Of a stretch of DNA of 64,000 nucleotides, positions 49,008 to 60,920 are shown piece after piece; within the stretch, counting starts at the first letter, position 1, and every line of letters begins with the position of its first letter. The translations under genes and the position numbers were made by a program. The stretch spans positions 71,050,101-71,114,100 of the forward strand of contig QVOM02000042.1 in assembly GCA_003586115.2 (NCBI GenBank). Direction: 5' to 3'. The DNA is from Salvator merianae. Its lineage: Eukaryota > Chordata > Lepidosauria > Squamata > Teiidae. The notes under the pieces are model-generated. The model was not told the origin of the DNA. It saw only the letters and a list, made by a program, of their open reading frames with translations, and made no database searches.

Positions 49008-49915
49008 GACCGCAGTCGGACATCGTCAAAGCAGAGATATGTAATCCGTATTAGAAGAGTACGCGCAGTGAATTCGTCTTCTGGTCGTTCCCACAGTTAC
49101 AGTTTAACACGGAGTCAATTCGTTCTTGCTCGTTCCCACACTGATATTTCCCGTGCTTGGCAGTACCCTTTCTGCCTCCACCCCTTGTCAAATTCTCCTC
49201 CCTATGCAGTCAGCGATTGGCTGCAGTCCCAACGTTCAAATCCTGACATCACGGGGCGGGAAAGTCAAGCTCTGCTCTTCATATGTCCCCGCTGCTGCCT
49301 GGATTCACTTGGCAGCGTTACTAGGCTTGGCCATTTGCTCCTTCTTCCCACTACCACCTCTATCTACTCAAGCAGAACTTTAAAACTATGTTCACTTTAA
49401 AACTATGAACTTTAAAAAACTAAGCTTTTGAAATGCTGATTTCTGCTCCCCTGCTGGTGCACTTTAACGCAACTGCGCAATTTAAAAGTAGCGTAAAAGC
49501 AGGGAGAGGTCCATAACAAAGGGAAAAAGTGGGGAGGGAACGTGGGGGGGGGCTCTACTCTTTTGACAGTGCTGCTATTTTGACAGCAAATGGACTCTGA
49601 TTCATCTTCCCCGAGCATTTGTCTCCCCGTGTAGCTGTGTAACTGTGTGCTGACAACAGCAAAACTCCAAACAGGCGCAGTTTATTTTTTGCTTTAAAGA
49701 GCAGACGGAAGTGGAGGAAGCCTTTAATTTCTTGAATGGGGGATAAAGAAAGAGAAAGCACCGCAGCTTAAAAATTCATTGGAGGCAATAAAAAAACCTC
49801 TTCTTCCAACACTCAGGCAAACTTATATTTTTTTCTGATTTTACAGTCGAATCCTTAGGCATCTGCTCCTGTTGTGTTCAAGGGGGTGAAGGAAAAATCC
49901 TTTCGGCTTGCCCGA

Positions 49916-49958
<43 letters not shown>

Positions 49959-50503
49959 TTCCGCTCCTCAGGGAAATACCTCTCTACTGCCTGGCTCCCC
50001 CCCTCTCCTCCAACTGGTGAATATCTGACGTGTCCCGGCGTCATTTCTAACATATGATTAAAGCAATTAATGCACATGTCTAATTTGTCAAGTAAGCCCC
50101 AAAGGCAGCTGGAAAAGCTGCTTGCCANCGTGGGGGGGGGCTCTACTCTTTTGACAGTGCTGCTATTTTGACAGCAAATGGACTCTGATTCATCTTCCCC
50201 GAGCATTTGTCTCCCCGTGTAGCTGTGTAACTGTGTGCTGACAACAGCAAAACTCCAAACAGGCGCAGTTTATTTTTTGCTTTAAAGAGCAGACGGAAGT
50301 GGAGGAAGCCTTTAATTTCTTGAATGGGGGATAAAGAAAGAGAAAGCACCGCAGCTTAAAAATTCATTGGAGGCAATAAAAAAACCTCTTCTTCCAACAC
50401 TCAGGCAAACTTATATTTTTTTCTGATTTTACAGTCGAATCCTTAGGCATCTGCTCCTGTTGTGTTCAAGGGGGTGAAGGAAAAATCCTTTCGGCTTGCC
50501 CGA

Positions 50504-50546
<43 letters not shown>

Positions 50547-51260
50547 TTCCGCTCCTCAGGGAAATACCTCTCTACTGCCTGGCTCCCCCCCTCTCCTCCA
50601 ACTGGTGAATATCTGACGTGTCCCGGCGTCATTTCTAACATATGATTAAAGCAATTAATGCACATGTCTAATTTGTCAAGTAAGCCCCAAAGGCAGCTGG
50701 AAAAGCTGCTTGCCACCGCGCCGCTCCCCGGTGAATTGCCACCCCAGCGTGGGACCAGGGGTAAACAGGTCTCTCCCGCAAGAAGTGTGGAGCACAGCAG
50801 GCGCCTAGGGTTTTTCTTCTCCTCTCGCCCCCCCCGAAGCCCCCCATTTTCATCCTACAACTGCTGACACAGAGCAAGAAGCTCTGTGGGATGGAGACAC
50901 ACACACACCCGCACGCCCACCCTGCCGTTTCTTTTCCGCTAGCAGCAACGGGGATAATGGAGGCGCTTCCTGCCCACCTGCAAAGTCTGTCATGGGACGG
51001 CACAAAATGGGGATCCCTCCCTCTGCACGCCCCCAAAACAATACGGTCCCTCCCAAATAATTGCTTTCCCCGTGCCCACAGCACAAAGTAAAGCACGCTG
51101 GCGATCTGGAATGGCTTGAGAGTTCATTAAATCCGAAGACAAAGTAATCCGCATTTAGCCAATTTAATCCATAAAAATTACGGAACGGCAAGATCATGTC
51201 GGGACAGCAGGAAATGAAGACGGCCTTTAAACTGATTAAATCCCGTGTCCGATCACGGCC
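49008..51260. mobile_element. Non-autonomous DNA transposon, family 2 copy A (TSD TAT)
   Basis: Ends: left GACCGCAGTCGGACATCGTC, right (reverse complement) GGCCGTGATCGGACACGGGA. Flanks are TAT at 49005-49007 and 51261-51263. The body is shared with copies B and C. The apparent length of 2253 bp is inflated by a 588-bp assembly duplication; the true length is about 1665 bp. The interior carries a (CT)n(CA)13 microsatellite. Frames in it are not conserved between copies. Confidence 0.88.
49541..50716. repeat. 588-bp direct duplication joined by a single N (probable assembly artefact)
   Basis: 49541-50127 and 50129-50715 appear identical, including the same G9 run, the same (AC)13 microsatellite and two identical 68-residue spurious frames. 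The junction is an N at 50128. Microsatellites of identical length and zero divergence at a gap indicate two contig ends that overlap but were not merged. Confidence 0.9.
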
Positions 51261-51425
51261 TATGTTACAGTCTGATCTCATAAGGGAGGAGTTCCAGGCC
51301 TCTCTGATCGTTTTGGTTACCCTTTTCTGCATTTTTTTGGAGTTCAAGAATGTCTTTTTTTGAGGTCTCTGATGGCCAGAATTGTCCACAATATTCCAAA
51401 TATGTGGCATCACGATGCAGATTTA

Positions 51426-52606
51426 TTTTATATTTCCTTCCTATTTATCCTCTGCCATGCCCTTCTCCAGAAAGGTATATGAACTGCTCTTGCATGGAAA
51501 GAAGATGACCTGAGCTGGTTGCTGTTTCTTTTTGAAATGCAACTTAATTTGGTGGTGTTACTCTTTTGCTCTCTTTATCTTGAATTGTATGTTATTGTAT
51601 GTATAATGTACATTGTATAATGTAGCTTCCTGTCAGTTTATTGTACATTGTAAAATGTATTTATTTTCTTGTGTATTGCATTGTATATTCTTGCTTTAAT
51701 GATAATTGTATTTTTGCTCTGTTGTAAACCACCTTGGGAATGTTTTTCTTGAAAGGTGGCATATAAATGCAAGTACAAATAAGTAATAAGGATCCCAGAT
51801 TTAATAGAAACATTTCAGAAACTTTTGCTTGTATTCCAAGGTACAGCTGCTAAATCTCCTGTTCTACACAACTATTACAGATATAGGAAACCTGACCTGG
51901 ATTCCATCTGGCATGCCAGACTGCACAAGCAGTGAAACACAATGGCAAAATTGGTGGAATCAGCACAACATTGTGTCTTCTAAAATAGAAATTGCACACA
52001 GTATTAAATACAATAACAGGATTGAGCTTAGCTTGAAATACTCATTTTAAGCATGCCTGCAGGATAACTGTTTGTCTTATGAAAGCTATTTTTATGTGTT
52101 TCTAAGAAAACAGAGGTCAGAATTTTCTAATGGATGAGATTAAAATTGGAGAGAAAATGGGACAATGTTTAGGAGCCTGATTATGGATCCTCATATTTTT
52201 CCCAAGGTGCCCATATTTCTACACTGTAGTTGTAATGACTGTAGAATATAAAACAATGCAACCTGCCTTGAGGCTACTGCCACATTATTAAGCAAACAGT
52301 GCACCATCTGCAGTGGAATAATGTGGTTTCTAAAATGATAGTTCTCATAGCATGTAGGCAATTTTACAGCTGGACTGCCGTTTCTGGGGGTTGCTTTCTC
52401 TTTAAGACAAAATAATCTCTTAGGAAGGTTACTACCTGTCAAGCTTGTTTAGTCACCAGTGAATCTGCACCATTTAATAGGCATTACACTCAGAAAGCAG
52501 ACCACAGGTCATCTGGTAAATTTGCTTCTGGACTGCATTTATTTTAGATTAAAAATTATTTAGATTACAAGTTAACAATTGTTTAAAAAACCCAAGTATC
52601 TCCCTT
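51426..52606. other. Gene-free stretch with LINE/SINE 3' tail debris
   Basis: 51722-51790 (GTAAACCACCTTGGGAATGT, GGTGGCATATAAATGC) is the common reptilian retroposon 3' end ending in degenerate AATAAG units. The remainder shows nothing I can classify. Confidence 0.5.
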
Positions 52607-52827
52607 GCTGTATTCACATCTAAGTTTTAATCCAGCTTCAGTCCATCTGCAGAGTGAGGGAATACATCAGCAAAGCAATTGGTCATTTTCTTTCCACATT
52701 CTCTAACCCAAAGATGGATTTTCAGAGTTAGAGAATGCTGAGAGAAAACAGCTTGTTCCTTTGCTGATAGGTTCTCTCACCCTGAAAGTGGACTGAAACT
52801 GGATTAAAACATAGGTGTGAATGCAGC
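52607..52827. mobile_element. Fold-back (palindromic) element, copy 1 (221 bp)
   Basis: Nearly the whole element is one imperfect inverted repeat: left GCTGTATTCACATCTAAGTT, right (reverse complement) GCTGCATTCACACCTATGTT, followed on both arms by TTAATCCAGYTTCAGTCCA and inner arms around TTCTCTAAC / GTTAGAGAA. Same length as, and homologous to, the copy at 63711-63931. Target duplication not clear. Confidence 0.75.
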
Positions 52828-53813
52828 CCCTGAATGGTGGGAAGGAGATTATGCTTTAGCCTCTCTTCATGTAATGCATTTGTCTCTTGTATAACACAGT
52901 TTTCCCACAGTATGGTATACAGATAGCAAAATGTGGATTCCTTTGTATAACCTGATGCCACTAGGAATGTGTACAAACTGAAATTTAGTGGTTCAGTTCA
53001 AATCAAACCAACTACCCTTGGTTCGGGTTTGATTCAAACTTTTTTTTTTTTAACAACAGGGTTCAGTTTGCATGCAAACACACAAGTTTGCTGCGAACTG
53101 CAAAGCAACCAAAGCAGTTTGGCACATCTCTAAAACCCACTCTAGTCAAGACTGTGGTACATTAATCATTGCTGACAATTGAAAACTGACCATCAGGGGC
53201 ACCAGCAATTGTGCCAGTTTCCATCAATGAGATTCTTATGGCACAGGGGTTTCCAGAAACTGGACTGTGCTAACATGAGGCATGGCTATCTAGTGTGGTG
53301 GTTGTTGGGGTGGACCATCCTCCAGGATTGTCCTGGAGCTCCCAGGCCTGCTTCGCATCTCTAGGATTGTTTTTGGAAATAATTATGAAGAATTAGAACT
53401 CAAAAGGTAACAGAGGGAGAAATTAGGTATATGCTATTTTCTGTTGCTTGTGTTGCTATGTCCCTCTTGTGTGCACCTGAAGTTGGACATTGCCTTTTTA
53501 TCTAAAGGCGTGTTGCGTAGATATGACGAGATGATCATGCTTACCTAGTTTCTCAGAGCTGCCTGAGCTGAAATGTAAGCTATTATTCAAAACATAACAC
53601 TATCACCTGTTTGCACTGTTTTTACTTATAATAGCTATACTTTCCTGTCTTTTTCTTAATGTATACACATGAGCATGTATAGAATCTTGCAACACTCGTA
53701 TGTTTCATTCCACAGAAGTAGGCAACCTTAACTATTTTATTTTTTTATCTAAATATTTTCTGAATGGCATGCTCCTCACTCTGCAGAAACTGTAAGAAAC
53801 TGTAGGACACAAT

Positions 53814-55025
53814 GGCTGCATTCCGACGTCGTAAATTTAATCCGTATCGGAAGAGTACAAGGACTGAATTCATCTTCTGGTCGTTCCCACAGTTACAGTA
53901 TAACACGGACTCAATTCATACCTGCTCGTTCCCACATTGATATTTCCCATGCTTGGCACAGAGAAACAGTACCTTTTCTGCCTCCACCCCTTGCCAAATT
54001 CCCCTCCCCGTGCAGTCAGTGATTGGCTGCAGTCCCAACGTTCAAATCTTGATGTCACAGGGGCGGGAAAGTCAAGCTCCGCTCTCTGTATGTCCCCGCT
54101 GCTGCCTCAGAACATGGATTCACTTGTCAGCGTTACTAGTCATTCGCCATTTGCTCCTTCTCCCCACTACAGCCTCTATCTACACAAGCAGAACTTTAAA
54201 ACTATGTTCCGCAAGCTTTTTAAAGGGCTTTTTAAAGGGCTTTTTAAAGGGCTGATGGTGATTTCTGCTCCCTTGCAAGTGCACTTTTGCGCAATTGCGC
54301 AGTTTAAAAGTAGCGCAAAAGCAGGGAGAGGTCTGTAAGGAAGGGAAAAAGTGGGGAGGAAACGTGGCGGGGCTCTATTATCTTGATAGTGCAGTTCATC
54401 TCCAGCAAATGGACTCTGCCTCATCTCCCTCCGAGACATCCGCAGCGGCATGTGTCCCCGCTGTGTAGCTGTGTGCTGCCGACGGCAAAACTCATCTTGA
54501 GTGGTTTCTTTGTTGCGGCAAGAGGACTGCAACCCCAAACAGGCGCAGTTTATTTTTTGGTTTAAAGAGCAGACGGAAGTGGAGGAAGCCTTTAATTTCT
54601 TCCTGGCAGTGTCAAATGGGGGATAAAGAAAGAGAAAGGACCGCAGCTTAGTGAAGTAAAAAGGAGGACGGTTTCTTTCCCCCTGGCAGCGACGGAAGGG
54701 GGGATAATGGAGGCAGAGGAAACTACTGCACTTCCTGCTCACCCACAAAGTCTGCCATTGGACGGCACAAAATGGGGATCCCTCCCTTTGCACGCCCCCA
54801 AAAAAGTACAGTCCCTTCCAAATAGTCTCTTTCCCTGTTCCCACATCGCAAAGTAAAGCGCACTAATGAGCTGGAATGGCTTGAGACTTCATTAAATCCG
54901 AATACAAAGTAGTCCGGATTTCGCCGATATAGTCCAGAAAAACTACGGAACGGCAAGATCATGTCGGGACAGCAGGAGCTGAAGACGGCCTGTAAACTGA
55001 TTAAATGTTGTGTCGGAACACGGCC
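53814..55025. mobile_element. Non-autonomous DNA transposon, family 2 copy B (1212 bp, TSD AAT)
   Basis: Ends: left GGCTGCATTCCGACGTCGTA, right (reverse complement) GGCCGTGTTCCGACACAACA. Flanks are AAT at 53811-53813 and 55026-55028. Three tandem units of TTTTTAAAGGGC occur near 54219-54252. A 222-residue open frame on the minus strand (54176-54844) is not maintained in copies A or C and is judged spurious. Confidence 0.88.
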
Positions 55026-55173
55026 AATACGTCATTTGTGTAGAATGTTGTCAGTGTAGTAAGTTAAAACCTTACTTTTGTTCAGTGCAGCTGAATTGTA
55101 GCATGGAATCATACCAGTGGACCATATAGTATATGCAAATCTTAATATCTGCAGTAACCCAACTGATCTGATT

Positions 55174-56112
55174 TGGGGTCTTTTCATACTTGCCTGGGAG
55201 ACAGTTCACACTACAATTCGCTGTAGCTGTCCCTGAGGTGTTCCAAGCCATTCCTGAGCCTTACCTGCTGTCCACAAGCTGTTCTGTGGCATCAGGAATG
55301 GTTTGGGAGCAGTGCAAATATGACGCTTCCAGTTGTTGCTTCCTGACCAGGCTTGCCCCTCCCTCATGCACCATACACAATGGGGCCTGTTCGCACTTAG
55401 CGAGTGGTACGTTTCAGGACACACGCTAGAACGCAGAATCCGCACTTGCAAACAGCCCCAGCTGACCCGAAATCTATCAAAGCCCACCTGATGCTTACCT
55501 GAATCCAACAGCTGTGGTCAACTAATTTGTAGTCTCCAACCTGACCTGCACGATCAGATGAGGATCAGGAAAGGTGCATTCGCACCAATTCCGGGTTCAA
55601 AATGGCAGTGTGGCATGGCCATGCAGGCACAGTCTGCCGGTTTGCACCCCAGTTCGGACCTTGGGGTCCGAACCCTGGTGACATTTTTGGACACAGGTTT
55701 GAACACAGACCCTCTGGGTTCGAACATAGCTACTGAACTAGTACGCTTCCATTCGCACTGCGTCCAGCACTGGTTGGCTCGCGGAGTGTTCCAGTGCTGG
55801 CAGGTGCAAAGACCTCTCTCCATACCCAAACCCTACCGGCCCGAACCATGCTAGTTATACTGTTATACCGTTGTAAGTGCGAACAGACCCATGATCCTCT
55901 CAGCCAATTGCAGCTAAGGGTGCAGGAGGCATTCTACATCTGGATGTGAAGCCAGGAAAGAACCGCAGCCAGCCATTTACATGCCAACTGCCACTTGACA
56001 GGAAGAGGAATGTTCCTCTACCCAGCATGTAATGCCCTGAATCATCCTGGTTGTTGACTGGTCTGGAATTTTCTGTGTAGACAATTCTAGTCAGGTAAGT
56101 GCAAACCTAGCC
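55174..56112. mobile_element. Non-autonomous DNA transposon with a second element nested inside (TSD ATT, tentative)
   Basis: The left tip is TGGGGTCTTTTCATACTTGC and the right tip (reverse complement) is GGCTAGGTTTGCACTTACCT, sharing a CACTTRCCTG-like core. ATT flanks both sides (55171-55173 and 56113-56115). The tips are off by two bases, so the boundaries are tentative. It contains the better-defined element 55383-55890. Confidence 0.5.
55383..55890. mobile_element. Non-autonomous DNA transposon (508 bp, TSD ATG)
   Basis: Terminal inverted repeats: left GGGCCTGTTCGCACTTAGCG, right (reverse complement) GGGTCTGTTCGCACTTACAA. ATG duplicated at 55380-55382 and 55891-55893. No conserved frame inside. 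The tips resemble those at 2634 and 4027. Confidence 0.82.
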
Positions 56113-57062
56113 ATTATTTGATCTGCCATACAGAAGTGTAAACAATGGCAATACTTTAGTAAATCTAGAGATGAGTCTAAAGTAGGAAACCAAATTTGGT
56201 TCATTTTTCAAGCTCTGTCCTCTTTCCTTCTTTACCACTGTAGAACTATGTCCAATCTATGGATGCATCAGCAATCAAATTCTGTCCTGAAGAGGATGCC
56301 TGTTGGAGTTTGCTCTTTCAGACTGCTGTGGTCAGCCATTTGGGGGATGGGAAAAGAGACCAGAGAGGAAGGAATATTCATGCAATGCTCAACGCCTGTG
56401 TTTTGACCAATGGTGCCTTCAGTTTCCAAACTGTTTTGAGATCCTGTTTTGATACATGTTCTTCCTTGGGGCGATTGGGAATGCTTCTCCAGATTGACCA
56501 ATGGTGTGCTTAGTTTTCAGCATTAGGTCACATTTTGGTTGCCCTGTTGCAATCACTTGAAAAGTTTCCACAGACTCACCAAGCTTCAGACTTGTTGAAT
56601 AATTGGGCACTCATTTAGCATTTCTGCGGACAGGCCAATGGCATGCTTGGTCAGCTAAGTGTTGGAGGCTGAAAGTGCAGAAATATTTACATGACCAGCC
56701 AGTATATGCTTTGAAATTTGCCTATTCCTGAATGCCAAGTGAGGACTGACCACTTGAACGTCATCCATCAAAGGGGTCCACTCAGCTGGACTGAATAAAT
56801 CTAGCTGTATGACTTCCACCTTGGTCTTGATTTCACCATGACAGTGGTCTGATGATGTAGCACTCATATTACCATATGAGTTGATAAGCTGAGTTGTGAG
56901 TTGATAAGCAGCCTCAAATTTGTTAGGATTTTTTGTAAGAACAAAACTACTTTGTGAAAAACACAGAAAAGAGACAGGCAGAAAGTTAATTCAGAATGCA
57001 AAGCAGGCACTTTCTAACATTTTAAAAAAATAAATAAATTGGCACTTCATTCCAGTATGCCT

Positions 57063-57740
57063 TGGGCCCTTTCCACACTTGATGCTATACCAGACCAAGG
57101 AGCAAGCTGGAGTGGTCCAGGGGCCTACTGTCTTCATCCTAGTGTGAACCAATGCATGCCCCCGCTTTGGAACACCTTGTCTGCTTTGGACCAGGCCATG
57201 GACTGGGCTAAAGTGCCAAAATGGTGTTCTATACCTTTCCACCAGTAGACTTTTCTGAAGAGATTCACAAGTGGATCTCTGTTGGTATATCGGACCATGA
57301 AGGGCATATGGAGAGCACATCTCCGTGGTTTGGTATACCATGGGGTACCCTTTTTAGCAGTATTCCAGGAAGCACTGCTGGAAGTGGAATATCAGGAGAA
57401 GGACCCTGCTGGAAACATCAGAGGCTGGAGATGAAAGTTCCTGGGCTTCAGAATCTGGATGCCCCTCCATGGGTACTTTGGAGGCAGTGGCAAGAGCTGG
57501 GCACCACAGGCCATCCGAAATGTTGACAGCCCTATCTGCCTCCAGCAACAACCCATCCAACATATTCCAGGCCAGAATAACCAAGGTAACTGCAGAAAGG
57601 AACTTAGGGAATTCTGCACTGACTGGTATACCAAACCAGCAAGTGTATTAGGAACTTCCCTTCTACACACAGGGCCTCCCTTAGACCACACCAGCATACA
57701 GATGGAAGGTTCCTGTATGTTTGCTGGTCTGCTACAAACC
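57063..57740. mobile_element. Degenerate DNA transposon, homologous to 3537-4032
   Basis: It begins GGGCCCTTTCCACACTTGAT, continues GCTATACCAGACCAAGGAGC, and near 57680-57730 has a block matching 3957-4010. The outer right boundary is only approximate. No coding signal; short frames inside are not shared. Confidence 0.5.
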
Positions 57741-57819
57741 CTTCGATTGTTCATTTTCTATTTTTTTTTCAACAATGCATTTTCCCTTATAATGCTTTTA
57801 TTGTGAGCTATTCCATTCA

Positions 57820-57845
57820 TAACGCTTGCTTGCTTGCTTGCTTAG
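57820..57845. repeat. (TTGC)n microsatellite
   Basis: CTTGCTTGCTTGCTTGCTTA, about five units. Confidence 0.8.
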
Positions 57846-58110
57846 TTTCACTAAACATCTGTTTCAGCTGATTGGGACTGAGGAGGTAAACTGAACTCTC
57901 TGTACTGCATTAATTCAATGTGACTTGGATTTGTAGAAATTTATGAGCTTCCAGTGGCATATAGTAATTCATAATGAAATAGCTGCTAGCACCAAATTGT
58001 GAGTGGACTTCAAATGAATAGTTAAAAGAACAATTACATGAGGACTCAGTCCAGTTCATAACCTTTTGCAGTTATTTAAAAGAATTCAAAGTACAGTATC
58101 AAAGTACAGT

Positions 58111-58668
58111 GCCCTTAAAGACAGTTTGGAAGCTGCAATGAGTGCAGAACGCAGCAGCAAGACGGCTGACTAGAATGGCTGGCTGGATGCATATCATGCC
58201 AGTCTTAAAAGAGCTGCACTGGCTACCAATTCACTACTGAGCCCAATACAAGGTGTTAACCTTGACCTATAGGGCCCTAAATGTCTTGGGCCCCAAATAC
58301 CTAAAGGAATGTCTTCTCCCATATCGACTTGCCCGTGCCTTAAGATCTGCAGATGAGGCCCTCCTGGTTGAACCACCACCTTCAATAGCTAGACATGGAG
58401 ACCCAGGATAGGGCCTTTTCAGTGGTGGCTCCCGGACTGTGGAACACTCTTCCCTCTGAGGTGTGTCAAGCTTTTTCACTTTGCATCTTTAGGAGAGCAG
58501 TGAAGATGCACCTATTTACCCTTGCCTTTGGCTAAAGATAGAGCTTTCACTCCCCACTTTCAGGCTACTGCTTTATTGTGTGCCTTTTACGTTCTGTTTT
58601 TTATTGTTGTAACCCACCCTGAGATCTTCGGGTATAAAGCAGGATAAAAATGCAAATAAATAAATAAT
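58111..58668 (+). mobile_element. L2 LINE 3' fragment
   Basis: It begins inside the distal reverse transcriptase region (GCCCTTAAAGACAGTTTGGA) and follows the intron 5 copy (NAAARL, then the [20 protein letters not shown] piece) to a tail of TGCAAATAAATAAATAA. Strongly 5'-truncated. Confidence 0.85.
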
Positions 58669-58712
58669 CCTTGCCTACCCAAAGCACCATAAAATGCGGC
58701 ATTTTTATCTAA

Positions 58713-58959
58713 GGCTGCATTCACATGTAGAAAAATAATTTTAAAAAGTAACTCAAAGGTGGCTCACAGATGGTTCAGAGATGCTGTTGTCACACATACA
58801 TGAGCTCATTCAACCTCTAATGCACATTAAAGCCCAGGAAATGCACTTCTGAAGTGCATTGGGGATGGGATGATAATAGGATGAGAACACTAGTGCCACA
58901 TACTATCACCTCAAAGAAACTTTTAAGCCTTTTTTTTTTAACTGTGTGTAAACACAGCC
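58713..58959. mobile_element. Short DNA transposon (247 bp, TSD TAA)
   Basis: Left end GGCTGCATTCACATGTAGAA, right end (reverse complement) GGCTGTGTTTACACACAGTT, flanked by TAA at 58710-58712 and 58960-58962. The TAA duplication fits the PIF/Harbinger TWA preference. It lies 45 bp beyond an L2 tail. Confidence 0.78.
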
Positions 58960-58962
58960 TAA

Positions 58963-60571
58963 GTTTTATGCATGAGAGAGAAAAAATCAAGCTGAATGAT
59001 TACGTTTACCCAATGAATGCATAAGGAATGCGATATTTAACCCAGATATATATTACTTATAGCCCATTCTTTTAAACTTGCCATATAATTTCCCACCCTT
59101 TGTTGTATGCCAGAAATAATTTTTATTGACACTCAATAGACATTTTCTTTGTCTCTGTGTTTCATAGCATAAAATGCCTTGATTATTCCTAAATGCCTAG
59201 CTCAGGAAATGATGTCTGCAGGAAGGTACAGCAGCCTATAGAAAATCAGAGCAAACACTGAACCAGGCTAGCAGCTACTCAACATACTGTGGCACCACCG
59301 CTCACCCAATGGCATGAAAATGGCCAACTGGGGAATTGATGTTCTGCTCTTTAGGCTCACAGTAGTTTATCCTTGTTCTCTTGCGTCTGTACAAAGTTTA
59401 AACATTCATTTTATTTTATTCTAACAATTTATATCCTGCCCTTCACTCAAAGGCCTCAGAGCAGATCACAATGATAAGAAGTAAAATATAGACACATTTA
59501 AAATATAACCTTCCCTCCCTTTTGCACTCTGATTGGATGCCCTCCCTTCTTTTCCCAGTGCTAGTCACACCCAAAGAGCAAGAAGCTACATTTCCAATCC
59601 AGCTGTTGAGTTCTTTTCCATTACCCATGGCAGCCATTTTGTGACTGGTACCCAAAGGAGTTTCTCAGAATGAGCCATGAATCCCAGAAGTTAGGTTGCT
59701 CCAGCAGCAAAAGCTCCAGCCAAGTCAGATTGTGTAATATATTTTTTTAGAATGATGAAACAGCACTGGGAAGCTTTTATGTTTTGCCTTGGGGTCCTGA
59801 TCCTGTGATATAATCCTTTTCCTCAGAGATAAAAGAAAGAGGCTGAAACTAGTGAGCAAATCCTGAGCTTTGATAATCCCATCCACTGCAAGTCAAGGCA
59901 TCTGGAGATTGTGGCTATTTTATATTTAAAACATTGTGCTGTGAATTCCAGATTTATTGAGATGGTACTCAGTGCCTACATTTTGTTTTGCAACATTTAA
60001 GTAAACATAAGGCAATCTCTGTGGGATGGTCCAGATTCATTTCCAGGTCCAGTCAATTCGCCCTAGATTTGATCCTGCCATTGTGACAATCACTTGAAGA
60101 GGGCTGGTGAGGGTGTGTATTGTTTCCTTCTAGATTTCTGCTATAATGCTTTTTTGGACAAGAGTGCAAATTGACCCCGGAGATTTCCAACAAGGTGAAC
60201 CAGGGAATCTTTGAATCTGTGTATGGATGTGTATAGAGATGTGGGAAGGGACAGAAACTCTGCCAGAACATTGGTTATGATTGGGATTCGTGACTGGATG
60301 TGTATGAAGCAAATGTGAGCAAGAATGGGTGCAGGATTGTGTGTGTGTTTTGCTGTGAGATGATGATTCCATCTTGCTTCTGGAAAGATACAGGCAGAGC
60401 CTCTAATTCCCTTTTCACCTCACAGATGAAGCACTGTACCTCATCTTCTGGCCCATGTCCTATTCCCAAGCAGGCAGGAATAGCCACAGGTCAAGTGAAT
60501 AGTTCAGGGGCAATATTGCATTAAATTTCAGTGAACTTTGCCACACTCTATGCCCACTTTGCACTAAGACC
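58963..60571. other. Gene-free stretch; short antisense LINE tail near 59405-59500
   Basis: 59405-59500 (TTTATTTTATTCTAACAATT, TATCCTGCCCTTCACTCAAA, then AGGCCTCAGAGCAGATCACA) resembles the antisense 3' end of L2/CR1-type elements. The other sequence has no recognisable content. Confidence 0.5.
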
Positions 60572-60668
60572 ATTATTTATTTATTTATTTATTCATTCAT
60601 TCATTCATTTGCATTTTTATCCTGTCCTAAACCTGAAGGTCTCAGGGCAGGTTACAACAATTAAAAAA
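60572..60668 (-). mobile_element. L2 LINE 3' tail fragment
   Basis: The reverse complement matches the last ~95 bp of the L2 copies (AACCTGCCCTGAGACCTTCA-like, then GGATAAAAATGCAAATGAAT) and ends in repeated AATG/AATA units. Confidence 0.75.
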
Positions 60669-60906
60669 ACAAAACAAAACAAATACCCCCAAAACGTAAA
60701 AGGCACGCAATATAGTAGTAGGCTGATTCCTTTTGTTTTCTGAACATAGTCTCACAGGTCCAAAGTGCTTACTTAGATATATTCATTAATTTTCAATATG
60801 CATTCTAATCATGAATGGCACAGTTGTGCTATAAACAAACAAAATGATACTCACAATACAGTCATGTTTCTGAACGTTAAGAATTAGCAAAACCTTGAGT
60901 TCTATG

Positions 60907-60920
60907 CCTGCAGGTGGCAG
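60907..60920 (+). promoter_or_regulatory. CTCF-like motif
   Basis: CCTGCAGGTGGCAG matches 13 of 14 positions of CCASYAGRKGGCRS. It has the same orientation as the motif at 8258, on the other side of RAD23B. Confidence 0.35.

Larger units (their letters stand above)
48878..51425 (-). mobile_element. CR1-like LINE fragment split by transposon copy A
   Basis: Sequence at 48878-49007 matches 18735-18870 of the CR1-like LINE, and sequence from 51261 to 51425 continues that alignment (18880-19025). The intervening 49008-51260 is transposon copy A. The two halves join at a duplicated TAT, so this was one CR1 fragment before the insertion. Confidence 0.82.

Noticed and set aside
50668..51413. Overlapping 142- and 187-codon minus-strand frames in transposon copy A
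   Set aside because: They overlap each other in different frames and are not maintained in copies B and C.
54176..54844. 222-codon open frame on the minus strand inside transposon copy B
   Set aside because: The frame is broken in collinear copies A and C, lacks recognisable domains, and has no start context or splice pattern. It is chance in a GC-richer element.
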